NCBI GenBank assembly: GCA_004356415.1
Contig: SMWN01000148.1
Coordinates: forward strand, 1-5,633
Reading direction: 5' to 3'
DNA: 5,633 nt
Origin: Gammaproteobacteria bacterium
Lineage (GTDB): Bacteria; Pseudomonadota; Gammaproteobacteria; Eutrophobiales; Eutrophobiaceae
Part shown: positions 1 to 5,633 of the stretch, in pieces
Layout: every line of letters begins with the position of its first letter
How positions within the stretch are numbered: the stretch's first letter is position 1
Notes under the pieces: generated by a model
Told to the model about the DNA's origin: nothing
Seen by the model: the letters and a program-made list of their open reading frames with translations, nothing else
Database searches by the model: none
Position numbers and translations under genes: made by a program

Positions 1-2033
1 AGAAACGGTATCAGTGCTGCTGCAACGGATACAATCTGCCTGGGTGAAACGTCCATATAATCGACATTGTCAGGCGGTGACAAGGTGAATTCATTCAAAT
101 GACGACTGGAAACTAGGACATCCGTTAAACGACCCCTGCTATCTGTCGTTGCACTCGCCTGTGCGATGACATAGTCACTTTCTTCAATCGCGGACAGATA
201 TTCAATCTCATCCGTCACCTTGCCCTTGTTTACCTTGCGGTAAGGTGTTTCCAGAAAACCATATTCATTGGTTCGAGCATAAATCGCCAGGGAATTAATC
301 AAACCAATATTTGGCCCCTCCGGCGTCTCGATCGGACATACACGACCATAATGTGTCGGATGCACATCACGAACTTCAAACCCGGCACGTTCGCGTGTCA
401 GCCCACCAGGCCCTAGTGCTGAAATGCGTCGCTTGTGTGTGACCTCGGACAATGGATTATTTTGATCCATGAATTGTGATAACTGGCTTGAACCAAAAAA
501 TTCCTTAATCACAGCCGATACCGGTTTGGCATTGATAATTTCCTGCGGCATTAAACCTTCAGAGTCAGCCAACCCAAGACGTTCCTTCACCGCACGCTCT
601 ACGCGTACCAAACCAACACGGAATTGATTTTCTGCCATTTCACCGACGCTTCTGACACGTCTATTACCCAAATGGTCAATGTCATCAACAGTGCCTTTAC
701 CATTCTTGATATCGATCAGTAATTTCAGAACCTCAGTGATATCTTCTTTGGATAGAATGCCTTCACCAGTAATTTCCTTGCGTCCGACCCTTCTGTTGAA
801 TTTCATTCGACCAACAGCAGATAGGTCATAACGGTCCGTACTAAAAAAGAGATTTTTGAATAGATTCTCAGCAGAATCCTTTGTTGGTGGCTCACCTGGT
901 CTCATCATACGGTATATTTCAACCTGAGCTTCAAGTGGCGTTGTTGATGCGTCAATTCTTAGTGTATCCGCAATATAGGGGCCACGATCAAGTTCATTGG
1001 TGTAAAGTGTTTCAATCGTTAAATCTTTGAATTCAAGCAAGGCCTCAAGTAATTCTTCTGTGATTTCAGTATTAGCCGCAGCAAGCAATTCACCTGTTTC
1101 CATATCAACGATGTCTTTTGCCAATATGTGCCCAATGAGATATTCAGCTGGCACCATCAATTGTTTTAGTCTAACTTTGTCCATTTCCCTGATATGACGA
1201 GCAGTAATTCGACGATCATTTTCAACAATTACCTTGCCTTTTTTATCTTTAATATCGAATGTTGCTGTTTCGCCTCGCAAGCGATCAGGGATCAAGGCAA
1301 GGGCAATGCCCTGCTTGGTAATCTTGAACTCATTAGTGTCAAAAAATATATCGAGCATTTCCTGAGTATCGTAACCCAGTGCGCGTAACAGGATAGTTGC
1401 AGGTATTTTTCTGCGGCGATCGATTCGGCAATAGACCAGATCCTTAGGATCAAATTCGAAATCGAGCCAGGAACCTCGGTATGGAATCACTCTTGCTGAG
1501 TAAAGTAATTTCCCAGAAGAATGGGTTTTGCCTTTGTCGTGTTCAAAGAACACACCCGGAGAACGATGCAATTGAGATACGATGACGCGTTCTGTTCCGT
1601 TTATGACGAAGGCACCCGTTGTAGTCATCAATGGGATCTCACCCATATAGACTTCCTGTTCCTTAATATCCTTAACGATCTTCTTATTCAGTCCCGCCTC
1701 TTTATCATAGATGACCAGGCGTACCTTGACGCGCAGCGACGAAGCGTAGGTAATGCCTCGCATCTGACATTCTTTAACATCAAAAACGGGGTTAACTAAA
1801 CGATAGCTAACATATTCAAGCATAGCACTACCCGAGAATCCGACGATTGGAAACACAGATTTGAACGCAGCCTGAAGACCATTATTTGCGCGTTCTTCAG
1901 GGGCAACATCCAGCTGAAGAAATTTACGATAGGAGTCAAGCTGCATTGCTAATAAGGGGGGCAAATCCATGACTTTTGGATGTTTGCCAAAATCTTTACG
2001 TATACGTTTCTTTTCGGTGTAGGAGTAGGCCAT
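1..2033 (-). CDS. rpoB: DNA-directed RNA polymerase subunit beta, partial (N-terminal half, 3' end outside window)
   Basis: This is the beta subunit of bacterial RNA polymerase, which forms one pincer of the clamp, part of the active-site cleft and the rifampicin pocket. The frame is open from the ATG at 2033 to the window edge, giving 677 codons, about half of the usual ~1340-1360 residues. The N-terminus begins MAYSYTEKKRIRKDFGK, the standard RpoB start. HRSPGVFF lies near residue 150, and EFFGSSQLSQFMDQNNPLSE followed by THKRRISALGPGG forms rifampicin cluster I at about 512-545. ETPEGPNIGLINS and VDYMDVS follow. Counting from these motifs, residues run 7 ahead of E. coli at cluster I; two 2-residue insertions were placed, near residues 43-50 and in the loop before VKDIKEQEVYMG. 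D523, H533 and S538 match E. coli D516, H526 and S531 and are all wild type. A GAGG ribosome site lies 7 nt before the ATG. The gene follows rplL by 160 nt. No frameshift was seen. Confidence 0.98.
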   Translation of the reverse strand, partial: MAYSYTEKKRIRKDFGKHPKVMDLPPLLAMQLDSYRKFLQLDVAPEERANNGLQAAFKSVFPIVGFSGSAMLEYVSYRLVNPVFDVKECQMRGITYASSLRVKVRLVIYDKEAGLNKKIVKDIKEQEVYMGEIPLMTTTGAFVINGTERVIVSQLHRSPGVFFEHDKGKTHSSGKLLYSARVIPYRGSWLDFEFDPKDLVYCRIDRRRKIPATILLRALGYDTQEMLDIFFDTNEFKITKQGIALALIPDRLRGETATFDIKDKKGKVIVENDRRITARHIREMDKVRLKQLMVPAEYLIGHILAKDIVDMETGELLAAANTEITEELLEALLEFKDLTIETLYTNELDRGPYIADTLRIDASTTPLEAQVEIYRMMRPGEPPTKDSAENLFKNLFFSTDRYDLSAVGRMKFNRRVGRKEITGEGILSKEDITEVLKLLIDIKNGKGTVDDIDHLGNRRVRSVGEMAENQFRVGLVRVERAVKERLGLADSEGLMPQEIINAKPVSAVIKEFFGSSQLSQFMDQNNPLSEVTHKRRISALGPGGLTRERAGFEVRDVHPTHYGRVCPIETPEGPNIGLINSLAIYARTNEYGFLETPYRKVNKGKVTDEIEYLSAIEESDYVIAQASATTDSRGRLTDVLVSSRHLNEFTLSPPDNVDYMDVSPRQIVSVAAALIPF

Positions 2034-2105
2034 TATAAATCCTCACAATATGTTCTTGTACGACAAAAATACTGAAAATCTACTGACTGGTTTTTCATAG
2101 TGCTC

Positions 2106-2159
2106 TTTTGCCTGCCAAGACAAAACCACACAAGGCCAGTGATCATTCCCACCAGCCTT
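2106..2159 (-). terminator. Two consecutive RNA hairpins in the rplL-rpoB spacer (candidate attenuator / processing site)
   Basis: Two stem-loops can be drawn in the minus-strand transcript 34 nt after the rplL stop. The first, 2159-2132, has 9-nt arms AAGGCTGGT and ACTGGCCTT, paired throughout with two G-U wobbles, around a 10-nt loop. The second, 2125-2106, has 8-nt arms TTTTGTCT and AGGCAAAA with one G-U pair and a UGGC tetraloop. The sequence after the first hairpin is GU-rich (TGTGGTTTTGTC) rather than a clean U-run, so strong intrinsic termination is unlikely. In E. coli the equivalent spacer carries a partial attenuator and an RNase III cleavage site that reduce rpoBC expression relative to rplJL. 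A similar role is inferred here from position and shape only. Confidence 0.45.
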
Positions 2160-2193
2160 ATACAGAATTGCCTTGATATTTTTGTCAAAAGTT

Positions 2194-2565
2194 TTATTTG
2201 ATTTCGACGGTTGCGCCAGCTTCTTCTAACTGCTTCTTGACCTCGTCAGCTTCTTCTTTGCTCACCGCTTCCTTCAGCGGAGATGGTGCACTTTCGACAA
2301 GTTCTTTCGCCTCTTTCAGACCCAGACCAGTAATACTACGGACAGCCTTAATCGCAGCAACCTTGTTTTCTCCGAAGCCAGTCAGAACAACATCAAACTC
2401 TGTCTTTTCTTCCTCAGCGGCGCCATCAGCAGCAGCAGGTGCAGGTGCAGCGGCAACAGCAGCAGACACACCAAATTTTTCTTCCATTGCTTCTACGAGT
2501 TCGACAACTTCAAGTACAGTCATGTTAGAAATTGTTTCCAAAAGTTCTTCTTTCTTTACAGCCAT
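2194..2565 (-). CDS. rplL: 50S ribosomal protein L7/L12
   Basis: L7/L12 is the multicopy, flexible stalk protein of the large subunit. It recruits and stimulates the translational GTPases (EF-Tu, EF-G, IF2, RF3). The product is 123 aa (E. coli 121). Residues 1-33 form the dimerising N-terminal domain that docks on L10, ending MEEKFGVS. Residues about 34-53 are an Ala/Pro/Glu-rich hinge. Residues about 55-123 form the globular C-terminal domain, with LGLKEAKELVE at 81-91 as the factor-binding helix region. The start chosen is the ATG at 2565 giving MAVKKEELLE. It has a GGGAG ribosome site 8 nt upstream and aligns with the family. A TTG five codons upstream is in frame but overlaps that ribosome site, so it is rejected. 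It lies 77 nt after rplJ and is presumably cotranscribed with it. Confidence 0.98.
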   Translation of the reverse strand: MAVKKEELLETISNMTVLEVVELVEAMEEKFGVSAAVAAAPAPAAADGAAEEEKTEFDVVLTGFGENKVAAIKAVRSITGLGLKEAKELVESAPSPLKEAVSKEEADEVKKQLEEAGATVEIK

Positions 2566-2605
2566 TGTTAATACTCCCAATTAAATCTTAAAATTAAATT
2601 TAACC

Positions 2606-2625
2606 TATGAATTTTTAAATTCATA
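2606..2625. repeat. AT-rich perfect palindrome in the rplJ-rplL spacer
   Basis: Two 9-nt arms, TATGAATTT and AAATTCATA, are exact inverted copies with a 2-nt centre. As RNA this gives an 8-bp stem with a 4-nt loop. It starts 17 nt after the rplJ stop and ends 40 nt before the rplL ATG, in a spacer that is otherwise nearly all A and T. It lacks the GC-rich stem of an intrinsic terminator. It could shape translation of rplL, which must be made in several-fold excess over L10, or serve in RNA processing. It could also be a chance product of base composition. Confidence 0.5.
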
Positions 2626-2642
2626 AAAGTTCCAATAATGAA

Positions 2643-3170
2643 TCAAGCAGCTTGCTTCTGATCAGCGACCGCTTTAACCGTACGCACTAACTTCGCGTGT
2701 GGCTCAGCCAATGTTCTGATCAACGCTGCAACAGGTGCAGTCATCATACTCATTAACATGCTAATCGCCTGTTCTTTGCTTGGTAGGTTTGCCAATGCTT
2801 CAATATCAGAGGGCTGCAATAACTTACCTTCCAGCGCCACCAGCTTGACAACAAGTTTGTCGTTTTTCTTTGCAAAATCACGAATCACCTTTGCTGCAGT
2901 ACCTGGCTCATCTTTGGAAAAAGCGAGGATAAGCTGTCCAACCAGACCTTCTCGCATACAATCAAAATTTGTATCTTCCAAAGCGCGACGCGCAAGAGTA
3001 TTTCTGACAACACGCAGATAAATACCGGCATCGCGTGCGGACTGACGTAACTCTGTCATGTCGCTGACGGTCAGACCACTATATTCTGCTGCCACTGCAG
3101 ATGGTGAGTTACCAGCAATTTCAGCTACTTCTTCAATTATCGCTTTCTTTGCTTCAAGGTTTATACTCAC
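2643..3170 (-). CDS. rplJ: 50S ribosomal protein L10
   Basis: L10 forms the base of the L7/L12 stalk. Its N-terminal domain binds 23S rRNA beside L11, and its C-terminal helix carries L7/L12 dimers. The L10-L12 complex also represses its own mRNA. The product is 175 aa, against 165 in E. coli. The N-terminus MSINLEAKKAII and the motif LRVVRNTLARRAL at 52-64 are typical. The extra length falls mostly in the C-terminal helix (about 131-175), where MLMSMMTAPVAALIRTL is followed by a second AKLVRTVKAV segment. The start is GTG at 3170 (CAC on the plus strand), fixed by a strong AGGAGG site 6 nt upstream and by alignment with the family. The stop is TGA. An L10-type leader lies directly upstream. 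Confidence 0.98.
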   Translation of the reverse strand: MSINLEAKKAIIEEVAEIAGNSPSAVAAEYSGLTVSDMTELRQSARDAGIYLRVVRNTLARRALEDTNFDCMREGLVGQLILAFSKDEPGTAAKVIRDFAKKNDKLVVKLVALEGKLLQPSDIEALANLPSKEQAISMLMSMMTAPVAALIRTLAEPHAKLVRTVKAVADQKQAA

Positions 3171-3176
3171 ATCTTT

Positions 3177-3182
3177 CCTCCT
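3177..3182 (-). promoter_or_regulatory. Shine-Dalgarno site deciding the rplJ GTG start
   Basis: AGGAGG lies 6 nt before the GTG at 3170, an ideal spacing. No in-frame ATG competes close by. Sitting at the 3' edge of the L10 leader, this site is the likely target whose access is controlled by L10-L12 binding. Confidence 0.8.
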
Positions 3183-3337
3183 AAATTATTCAGGCTCACG
3201 GCCCTTTCAGTTTTTCTGAAAAGTGCATGCCCAGGTCACACCAAGGCCCCATATTCACAAAAGTGAATATAAAACCAACCACGGTGACCCTTAAAAACAG
3301 GAGTAAACTGTTTTGGGATATCACCGTCTGCGCAGGT
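3183..3337 (-). promoter_or_regulatory. L10-type ribosomal protein mRNA leader (autoregulatory) upstream of rplJ
   Basis: The transcript starts ACCTGCGCAGACGGTGA, resembling the conserved opening of gammaproteobacterial L10 leaders. Arms ACGGTGA (3327-3321) and TCACCGT (3287-3281) form a 7-bp outer stem. CCC pairs with GGG inside it. AAAACAG and CTGTTTT then form a 7-bp apical stem with a 7-nt loop. An exact 8-bp hairpin with a TTTT loop follows at 3270-3251. Near the ribosome site is another 8-bp hairpin at 3223-3203 with an AAAAA loop. In the family, the L10(L12) complex binds the leader and blocks rplJ translation, so rplL is reduced by coupling. Identification rests on motif, base pairing and position. 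Confidence 0.8.
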
Positions 3338-3365
3338 AAAATCTAATTACATTAAGCTTGCTCCA

Positions 3366-3395
3366 TGTATATGTATGAAACACTTATATATACAA
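3366..3395 (-). promoter_or_regulatory. Possible sigma70-type promoter for the rplJL-rpoB transcript
   Basis: TTGTAT (3395-3390) and TATACA (3371-3366) are 18 nt apart on the minus strand, in the most AT-rich part of the rplA-rplJ spacer. A start about 7 nt downstream would give an RNA that contains the whole L10 leader. E. coli has a promoter in the equivalent spacer. Both boxes match the consensus imperfectly, and other TA-rich hexamers overlap (for example TATAAG at 3388-3383), so this is tentative. Confidence 0.25.
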
Positions 3396-3454
3396 AACAT
3401 GCACCTGCGGTCTTTGACGTCTAACGGATACACCGCTAGTACAAAGCCATCAAA

Positions 3455-3483
3455 ATGCGTAATAAAAACCACCTATTACACAT
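3455..3483 (-). terminator. Hairpin after rplA, possible weak terminator
   Basis: Starting 22 nt after the rplA stop, arms ATGTGTAATA and TATTACGCAT form a 10-bp stem with one G-U pair and a 9-nt loop. Only TTTG follows, so the U-tract is poor. A second hairpin follows at 3439-3421, with arms CTAGCGG and CCGTTAG, one G-U pair and a 5-nt loop; it has no U-run. The pair could cause partial termination or protect the 3' end of the rplKA message, with readthrough into rplJ. Confidence 0.35.
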
Positions 3484-3505
3484 GAAAAAAACAAATACTA
3501 AAAAT

Positions 3506-4198
3506 CTACGCAGATAGACTACTCTGATCTACTGTTATTCCTGGCCCCATTGTTGTTGAAAGACTGACTTTCTTAAGATAAATGCCTTTCGCTGAACTTG
3601 GTTTCGCTTTGACCAGATCGGACAACAGGAATTCAAGGTTTTCTATTAATGCTTCGACATCAAATGAAACCTTGCCGATAGCACAATGAATGATGCCATT
3701 TTTATCTGTTCTGTAACGTACCTGACCCGCCTTGGCATTCTCTACCGCTTGCCCGGCATCTGCACTCACGGTACCGACTTTAGGATTAGGCATTAAACCA
3801 CGTGGGCCCAAAACTTTACCTAACTTACTGACAACAGGCATTGCGTCCGGTGTAGCAATAACAACATCAAAATTTATTTCACCAGCCTGCATACGCTCTG
3901 CTAGATCATCAAATCCAACAACATCAGCACCAGCGGCTTTTGCAGCTTCGGCTTGTTCACCTTGAGCAAATACAGCGATTCGTACAGTTTTCCCCGTACC
4001 TTTAGGCAGCACTGATGCACCTCTGACCGCCTGATCAGACTTTCTTGCATCAACACCAAGGTTGACTGCGACCTCTACCGATTCATCAAATTTGACGGTC
4101 GAACACTCTTTCAATAACTGCAATGCATCCGTGACAGCATAGAGCCTTCCCTCATCTATTTTATCTTTCCAGGATTTAACACGTTTGGAAATTGCCAT
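3506..4198 (-). CDS. rplA: 50S ribosomal protein L1
   Basis: L1 binds helices 76-78 of 23S rRNA and forms the mobile stalk that guides deacylated tRNA out of the E site. It is also the translational repressor of the rplKA message. The product is 230 aa (E. coli 234) and two-domain. Domain I is made of residues 1 to about 67 and about 160-230, with FDESVEVAVNLGVDARKSDQ at 37-56. Domain II is about 68-159, with LGPRGLMPNPKVGTV at 130-144. NAKAGQVRYRTDKNGIIH at 154-171 and STTMGPGITVDQ near the C-terminus are also typical. The start chosen is the ATG at 4198 (MAISKRVKSW), with GGAGGG 9 nt upstream. An in-frame TTG two codons earlier sits only 3 nt from that site and is rejected. The gene lies 2 nt after the rplK stop, so translational coupling is likely. 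Confidence 0.98.
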   Translation of the reverse strand: MAISKRVKSWKDKIDEGRLYAVTDALQLLKECSTVKFDESVEVAVNLGVDARKSDQAVRGASVLPKGTGKTVRIAVFAQGEQAEAAKAAGADVVGFDDLAERMQAGEINFDVVIATPDAMPVVSKLGKVLGPRGLMPNPKVGTVSADAGQAVENAKAGQVRYRTDKNGIIHCAIGKVSFDVEALIENLEFLLSDLVKAKPSSAKGIYLKKVSLSTTMGPGITVDQSSLSA

Positions 4199-4200
4199 GA

Positions 4201-4632
4201 TCAAACACCCTCCGTCTCAATGCCCATACTACGTGCAGTACCAGCAATCGTGCGCACAGATGCATCCATATCAGCAGCAGTTAAATCAGGTTCTTTTGCC
4301 TTGGCAATTTCTTCCAGCTGTTGTCGGTTGACCTTGCCCACCTTATCTGTATTTGGTGTGCCACTGCCTTTGGCGACGCCCGCTGCCTTCCTCAACAAAA
4401 ATGAGGCAGGTGGCGTCTTGATAATGAAGGTAAAACTTTTATCGTTATACACTGTAAGAACAACAGGGACAGGAAGGTTGGGTTCCATGCTCTGTGTCTG
4501 CGCATTAAAGGCCTTACAGAAATCCATGATGTTCAGCCCATGCTGACCCAACGCCGGGCCCACTGGTGGACTCGGGTTTGCCTGGCCCGCAGGCACCTGT
4601 AACTTGATATAAGTTTCAATTTTCTTAGCCAC
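4201..4632 (-). CDS. rplK: 50S ribosomal protein L11
   Basis: L11 binds the GTPase-associated region of 23S rRNA. It takes part in factor-dependent steps of translation, in RelA activation during the stringent response and in thiostrepton sensitivity. The product is 143 aa (E. coli 142). The N-terminal domain (about 1-70) carries NPSPPVGPALGQHGLNIM at 19-36, including the proline-rich thiostrepton-contact segment. The C-terminal rRNA-binding domain carries TPPASFLLRKAAG at 73-85 and ends with the conserved TARSMGI. The frame is open 19 codons further upstream, but that stretch shows no family similarity. The start is therefore the GTG at 4632, giving the family N-terminus (M)AKKIETYIKLQV, with AAGGAG 5 nt upstream. 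It is first of an rplK-rplA pair. Confidence 0.98.
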   Translation of the reverse strand: MAKKIETYIKLQVPAGQANPSPPVGPALGQHGLNIMDFCKAFNAQTQSMEPNLPVPVVLTVYNDKSFTFIIKTPPASFLLRKAAGVAKGSGTPNTDKVGKVNRQQLEEIAKAKEPDLTAADMDASVRTIAGTARSMGIETEGV

Positions 4633-4637
4633 ACTAT

Positions 4638-4643
4638 CTCCTT
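4638..4643 (-). promoter_or_regulatory. Shine-Dalgarno site deciding the rplK GTG start
   Basis: AAGGAG lies 5 nt before the GTG at 4632. It supports GTG over the longer upstream frame starting at 4689. It also lies only 2 nt after the L1-operator-like hairpin, so L1 binding could block it. Confidence 0.8.
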
Positions 4644-4645
4644 GG

Positions 4646-4673
4646 GTAATAACGCCTCTCGGCTCCCCTCTAC
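4646..4673 (-). promoter_or_regulatory. Putative L1-binding operator in the rplK mRNA leader
   Basis: The transcript can fold into an outer stem, GTAG with TTAC (4673-4670 with 4649-4646, one G-U). Inside it is an asymmetric purine-rich internal loop containing AGGGGA. The inner stem is GCC with GGC, closed by a GAGA tetraloop. Two short stems around an asymmetric G-rich loop are the known form of L1-binding sites in 23S rRNA and in rplK leaders. The site ends 2 nt before the rplK ribosome site. The rest of the 141-nt nusG-rplK spacer shows no convincing promoter or terminator. Confidence 0.55.
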
Positions 4674-4773
4674 GAAAACTCCAATCCAATTAGAGATTGA
4701 AGCCTTCCGGTTTTACAAAATCTTAAAAACAATCAACTGATTCAGGTTTATCCACACATCAGCCTCTTTCAAA

Positions 4774-5307
4774 TCAGTCTTTTTCTATCTGGCCAAATTC
4801 AAGATCAACCAGTGTGGAACGTCCGAATATCAACACCGAAACACGCAATCGGTTCTTTTCGTAATTCACTTCTTCGACAACACCATTAAAGTCCTTAAAT
4901 GGTCCATCAATAACACGGATTATCTCACCTGGCTCAAACATCACCTTGGGTGTCGGCTTATCAACACCTTCTTGAACACGCTGAAGTATTGACTCTGCTT
5001 CGGCATCCGAGATTGGTGCTGGCCTGTCACTTGTGCCGCCAATACAGCCCAGTACACGGGGCATATCCTTGACCATATGCCAGGTATCATCATTCATTTC
5101 CATCTGCACCAAGACGTAACCGGGAAAGAATTTACGTTCAGTCGTACGCTTTTTACCTTCCCGCATCTCGACGACCTCTTCCTTCGGCACCAATATTTCT
5201 CCAAAGCTGTCTACCATATCGTACTGTACGATACGATCCTTTAATGAATTCATCACACGGTCTTCGTACCCAGAATATGCATGCACAACGTACCAATTGA
5301 GAGACAT
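4774..5307 (-). CDS. nusG: Transcription termination/antitermination factor NusG
   Basis: NusG binds the RNA polymerase clamp (beta' coiled coil and beta gate loop) and suppresses pausing. Its C-terminal domain engages Rho for termination or S10 (NusE) for transcription-translation coupling. The product is 177 aa (E. coli 181). The NGN domain covers about 1-110: NWYVVHAYSGYEDRV at 4-18 and RKFFPGYVLVQM at 58-69. The KOW domain covers about 124-177: FEPGEIIRVIDGPFKDFNG at 124-142, then LIFGRSTLVDLEFGQIEK. F161 corresponds to E. coli F165, the residue at the Rho/S10 interface. The start is the ATG at 5307, giving MSLNWYVVHAYSG in register with the family. The gene begins 6 nt after the secE stop, and the AGAGG-like ribosome site lies inside the end of secE, which supports cotranscription. 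Confidence 0.98.
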   Translation of the reverse strand: MSLNWYVVHAYSGYEDRVMNSLKDRIVQYDMVDSFGEILVPKEEVVEMREGKKRTTERKFFPGYVLVQMEMNDDTWHMVKDMPRVLGCIGGTSDRPAPISDAEAESILQRVQEGVDKPTPKVMFEPGEIIRVIDGPFKDFNGVVEEVNYEKNRLRVSVLIFGRSTLVDLEFGQIEKD

Positions 5308-5313
5308 CTGTCG

Positions 5314-5633
5314 TTAATCCCTCTGACCCATGAGTGAACCGATGGTCCAGCCAAGAAACATATCCAACAACCACAAAATGATGGAAATTAAAATAACAAC
5401 CAGCACAACGATCAATGTTGTTTGTACCGTTTCCTGACGCGTAGGCCACACAACCTTGCGTACTTCTATCTGAGCACCATGGAAAAAACCCCAGATGTTG
5501 CGACCCTTTACGGTCTGTAATGCAATGGCAACAGCAATACCACCACCGAGCAGCAAACCACCAACCCTGAGCAACATCGATTGTTCAGGATAGATATAGA
5601 ACGCAGCCATGACGGCCACCGCAATTAATAACG
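5314..5633 (-). CDS. secE: Preprotein translocase subunit SecE, partial (5' end outside window)
   Basis: SecE is the essential small subunit of the SecYEG inner-membrane channel, clamping the two halves of SecY. The visible frame has 105 codons plus the stop TAA at 5316. It stays open to the window edge, so the true start lies outside. A GTG at 5619 and an ATG at 5610 are internal, because family-like hydrophobic sequence (LLIAVAVMAAFYIY) continues upstream of them as the first membrane segment. A second segment follows (LRVGGLLLGGGIAVAIAL). Then comes the amphipathic cytoplasmic helix with the signature EVRKVVWPTRQET. The third segment is around TLIVVLVVILISIILWLLD. The three-segment form is the long SecE of gammaproteobacteria (E. 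coli 127 aa), so about 20 residues are probably missing. Confidence 0.96.
   Translation of the reverse strand, partial: LLIAVAVMAAFYIYPEQSMLLRVGGLLLGGGIAVAIALQTVKGRNIWGFFHGAQIEVRKVVWPTRQETVQTTLIVVLVVILISIILWLLDMFLGWTIGSLMGQRD

Noticed and set aside
1194..1799. Plus-strand open frames opposite rpoB (1194-1388 and 1521-1799)
   Set aside because: They lie wholly within the conserved, intact rpoB frame and resemble no family I recognise.
2163..2188. Exact TTGACA box (2188-2183) after the rplL stop, with TATAAG at 2162-2157, as an rpoB promoter
   Set aside because: The spacing is 20 nt, too long for a sigma70 promoter; at 17-18 nt the -10 match is poor. The -10 candidate also overlaps the first hairpin.
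2198..2584. Plus-strand open frame opposite rplL
   Set aside because: It mirrors the rplL coding frame; its Ser/Ala-rich low-complexity product is an antisense shadow.
3484..3508. T-rich run just after the rplA stop as an intrinsic terminator tail
   Set aside because: The seven Ts are preceded only by 4-bp inverted repeats at the end of rplA, too weak for a terminator stem.
4633..4689. Longer rplK reading frame starting at 4689
   Set aside because: The 19 extra codons cover the L1-operator-like hairpin and the ribosome site and do not match any L11 N-terminus.
5153..5449. Minus-strand frame overlapping secE and nusG
   Set aside because: It is out of frame with both well-supported genes and has no recognisable product.
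1..5633. A novel or accessory system (mobile element, defence locus, CRISPR, unusual insertion)
   Set aside because: Gene order, proteins and spacers are those of the conserved secE-nusG-rplKAJL-rpoB cluster, and no extra genes or foreign segments fit between them.

Overview
This is a core housekeeping segment of a gammaproteobacterial chromosome. Seven genes are all read on the minus strand: secE (5' end cut off), nusG, rplK, rplA, rplJ, rplL and rpoB (3' end cut off). Gene order, protein lengths and motifs match the classic secE-nusG-rplKAJL-rpoBC cluster. RpoB, NusG and the ribosomal proteins look most like gammaproteobacterial ones, but not like enterics in detail: L10 has a longer tail and RpoB carries small insertions. 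The DNA is moderately AT-leaning and the spacers are strongly so. I cannot name a genus.

Layout, read right to left in the direction of transcription. At 5633-5314 is SecE, the essential small subunit of the SecYEG translocon. After 6 nt comes nusG (5307-4774), encoding the transcription elongation and Rho/NusE-coupling factor. A 141-nt spacer follows, ending in a hairpin typical of an L1 operator. Then rplK (L11, GTG start) and rplA (L1) lie 2 nt apart. A 335-nt spacer holds terminator-like hairpins, a possible promoter and a well-formed L10-type leader. Next are rplJ (L10, GTG start) and rplL (L7/L12), separated by 77 nt containing an AT-rich palindrome. A 160-nt spacer with two consecutive hairpins leads into rpoB, of which 677 codons are visible, covering the main rifampicin pocket.

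Functionally the window joins protein export (SecE), transcription elongation (NusG), the ribosomal L1 stalk, the L11/L10/L12 factor-binding stalk and the RNA polymerase beta subunit. The expected controls are autogenous. L1 would repress rplKA, the L10-L12 complex would repress rplJL, and an attenuator or processing element between rplL and rpoB would hold polymerase output below ribosomal-protein output. No plus-strand genes, mobile elements, CRISPR arrays, tRNAs or signs of transfer were found. I see no undescribed system here. The most informative points are the RNA control elements in the spacers and an L10 tail that may carry a third L7/L12 dimer site.
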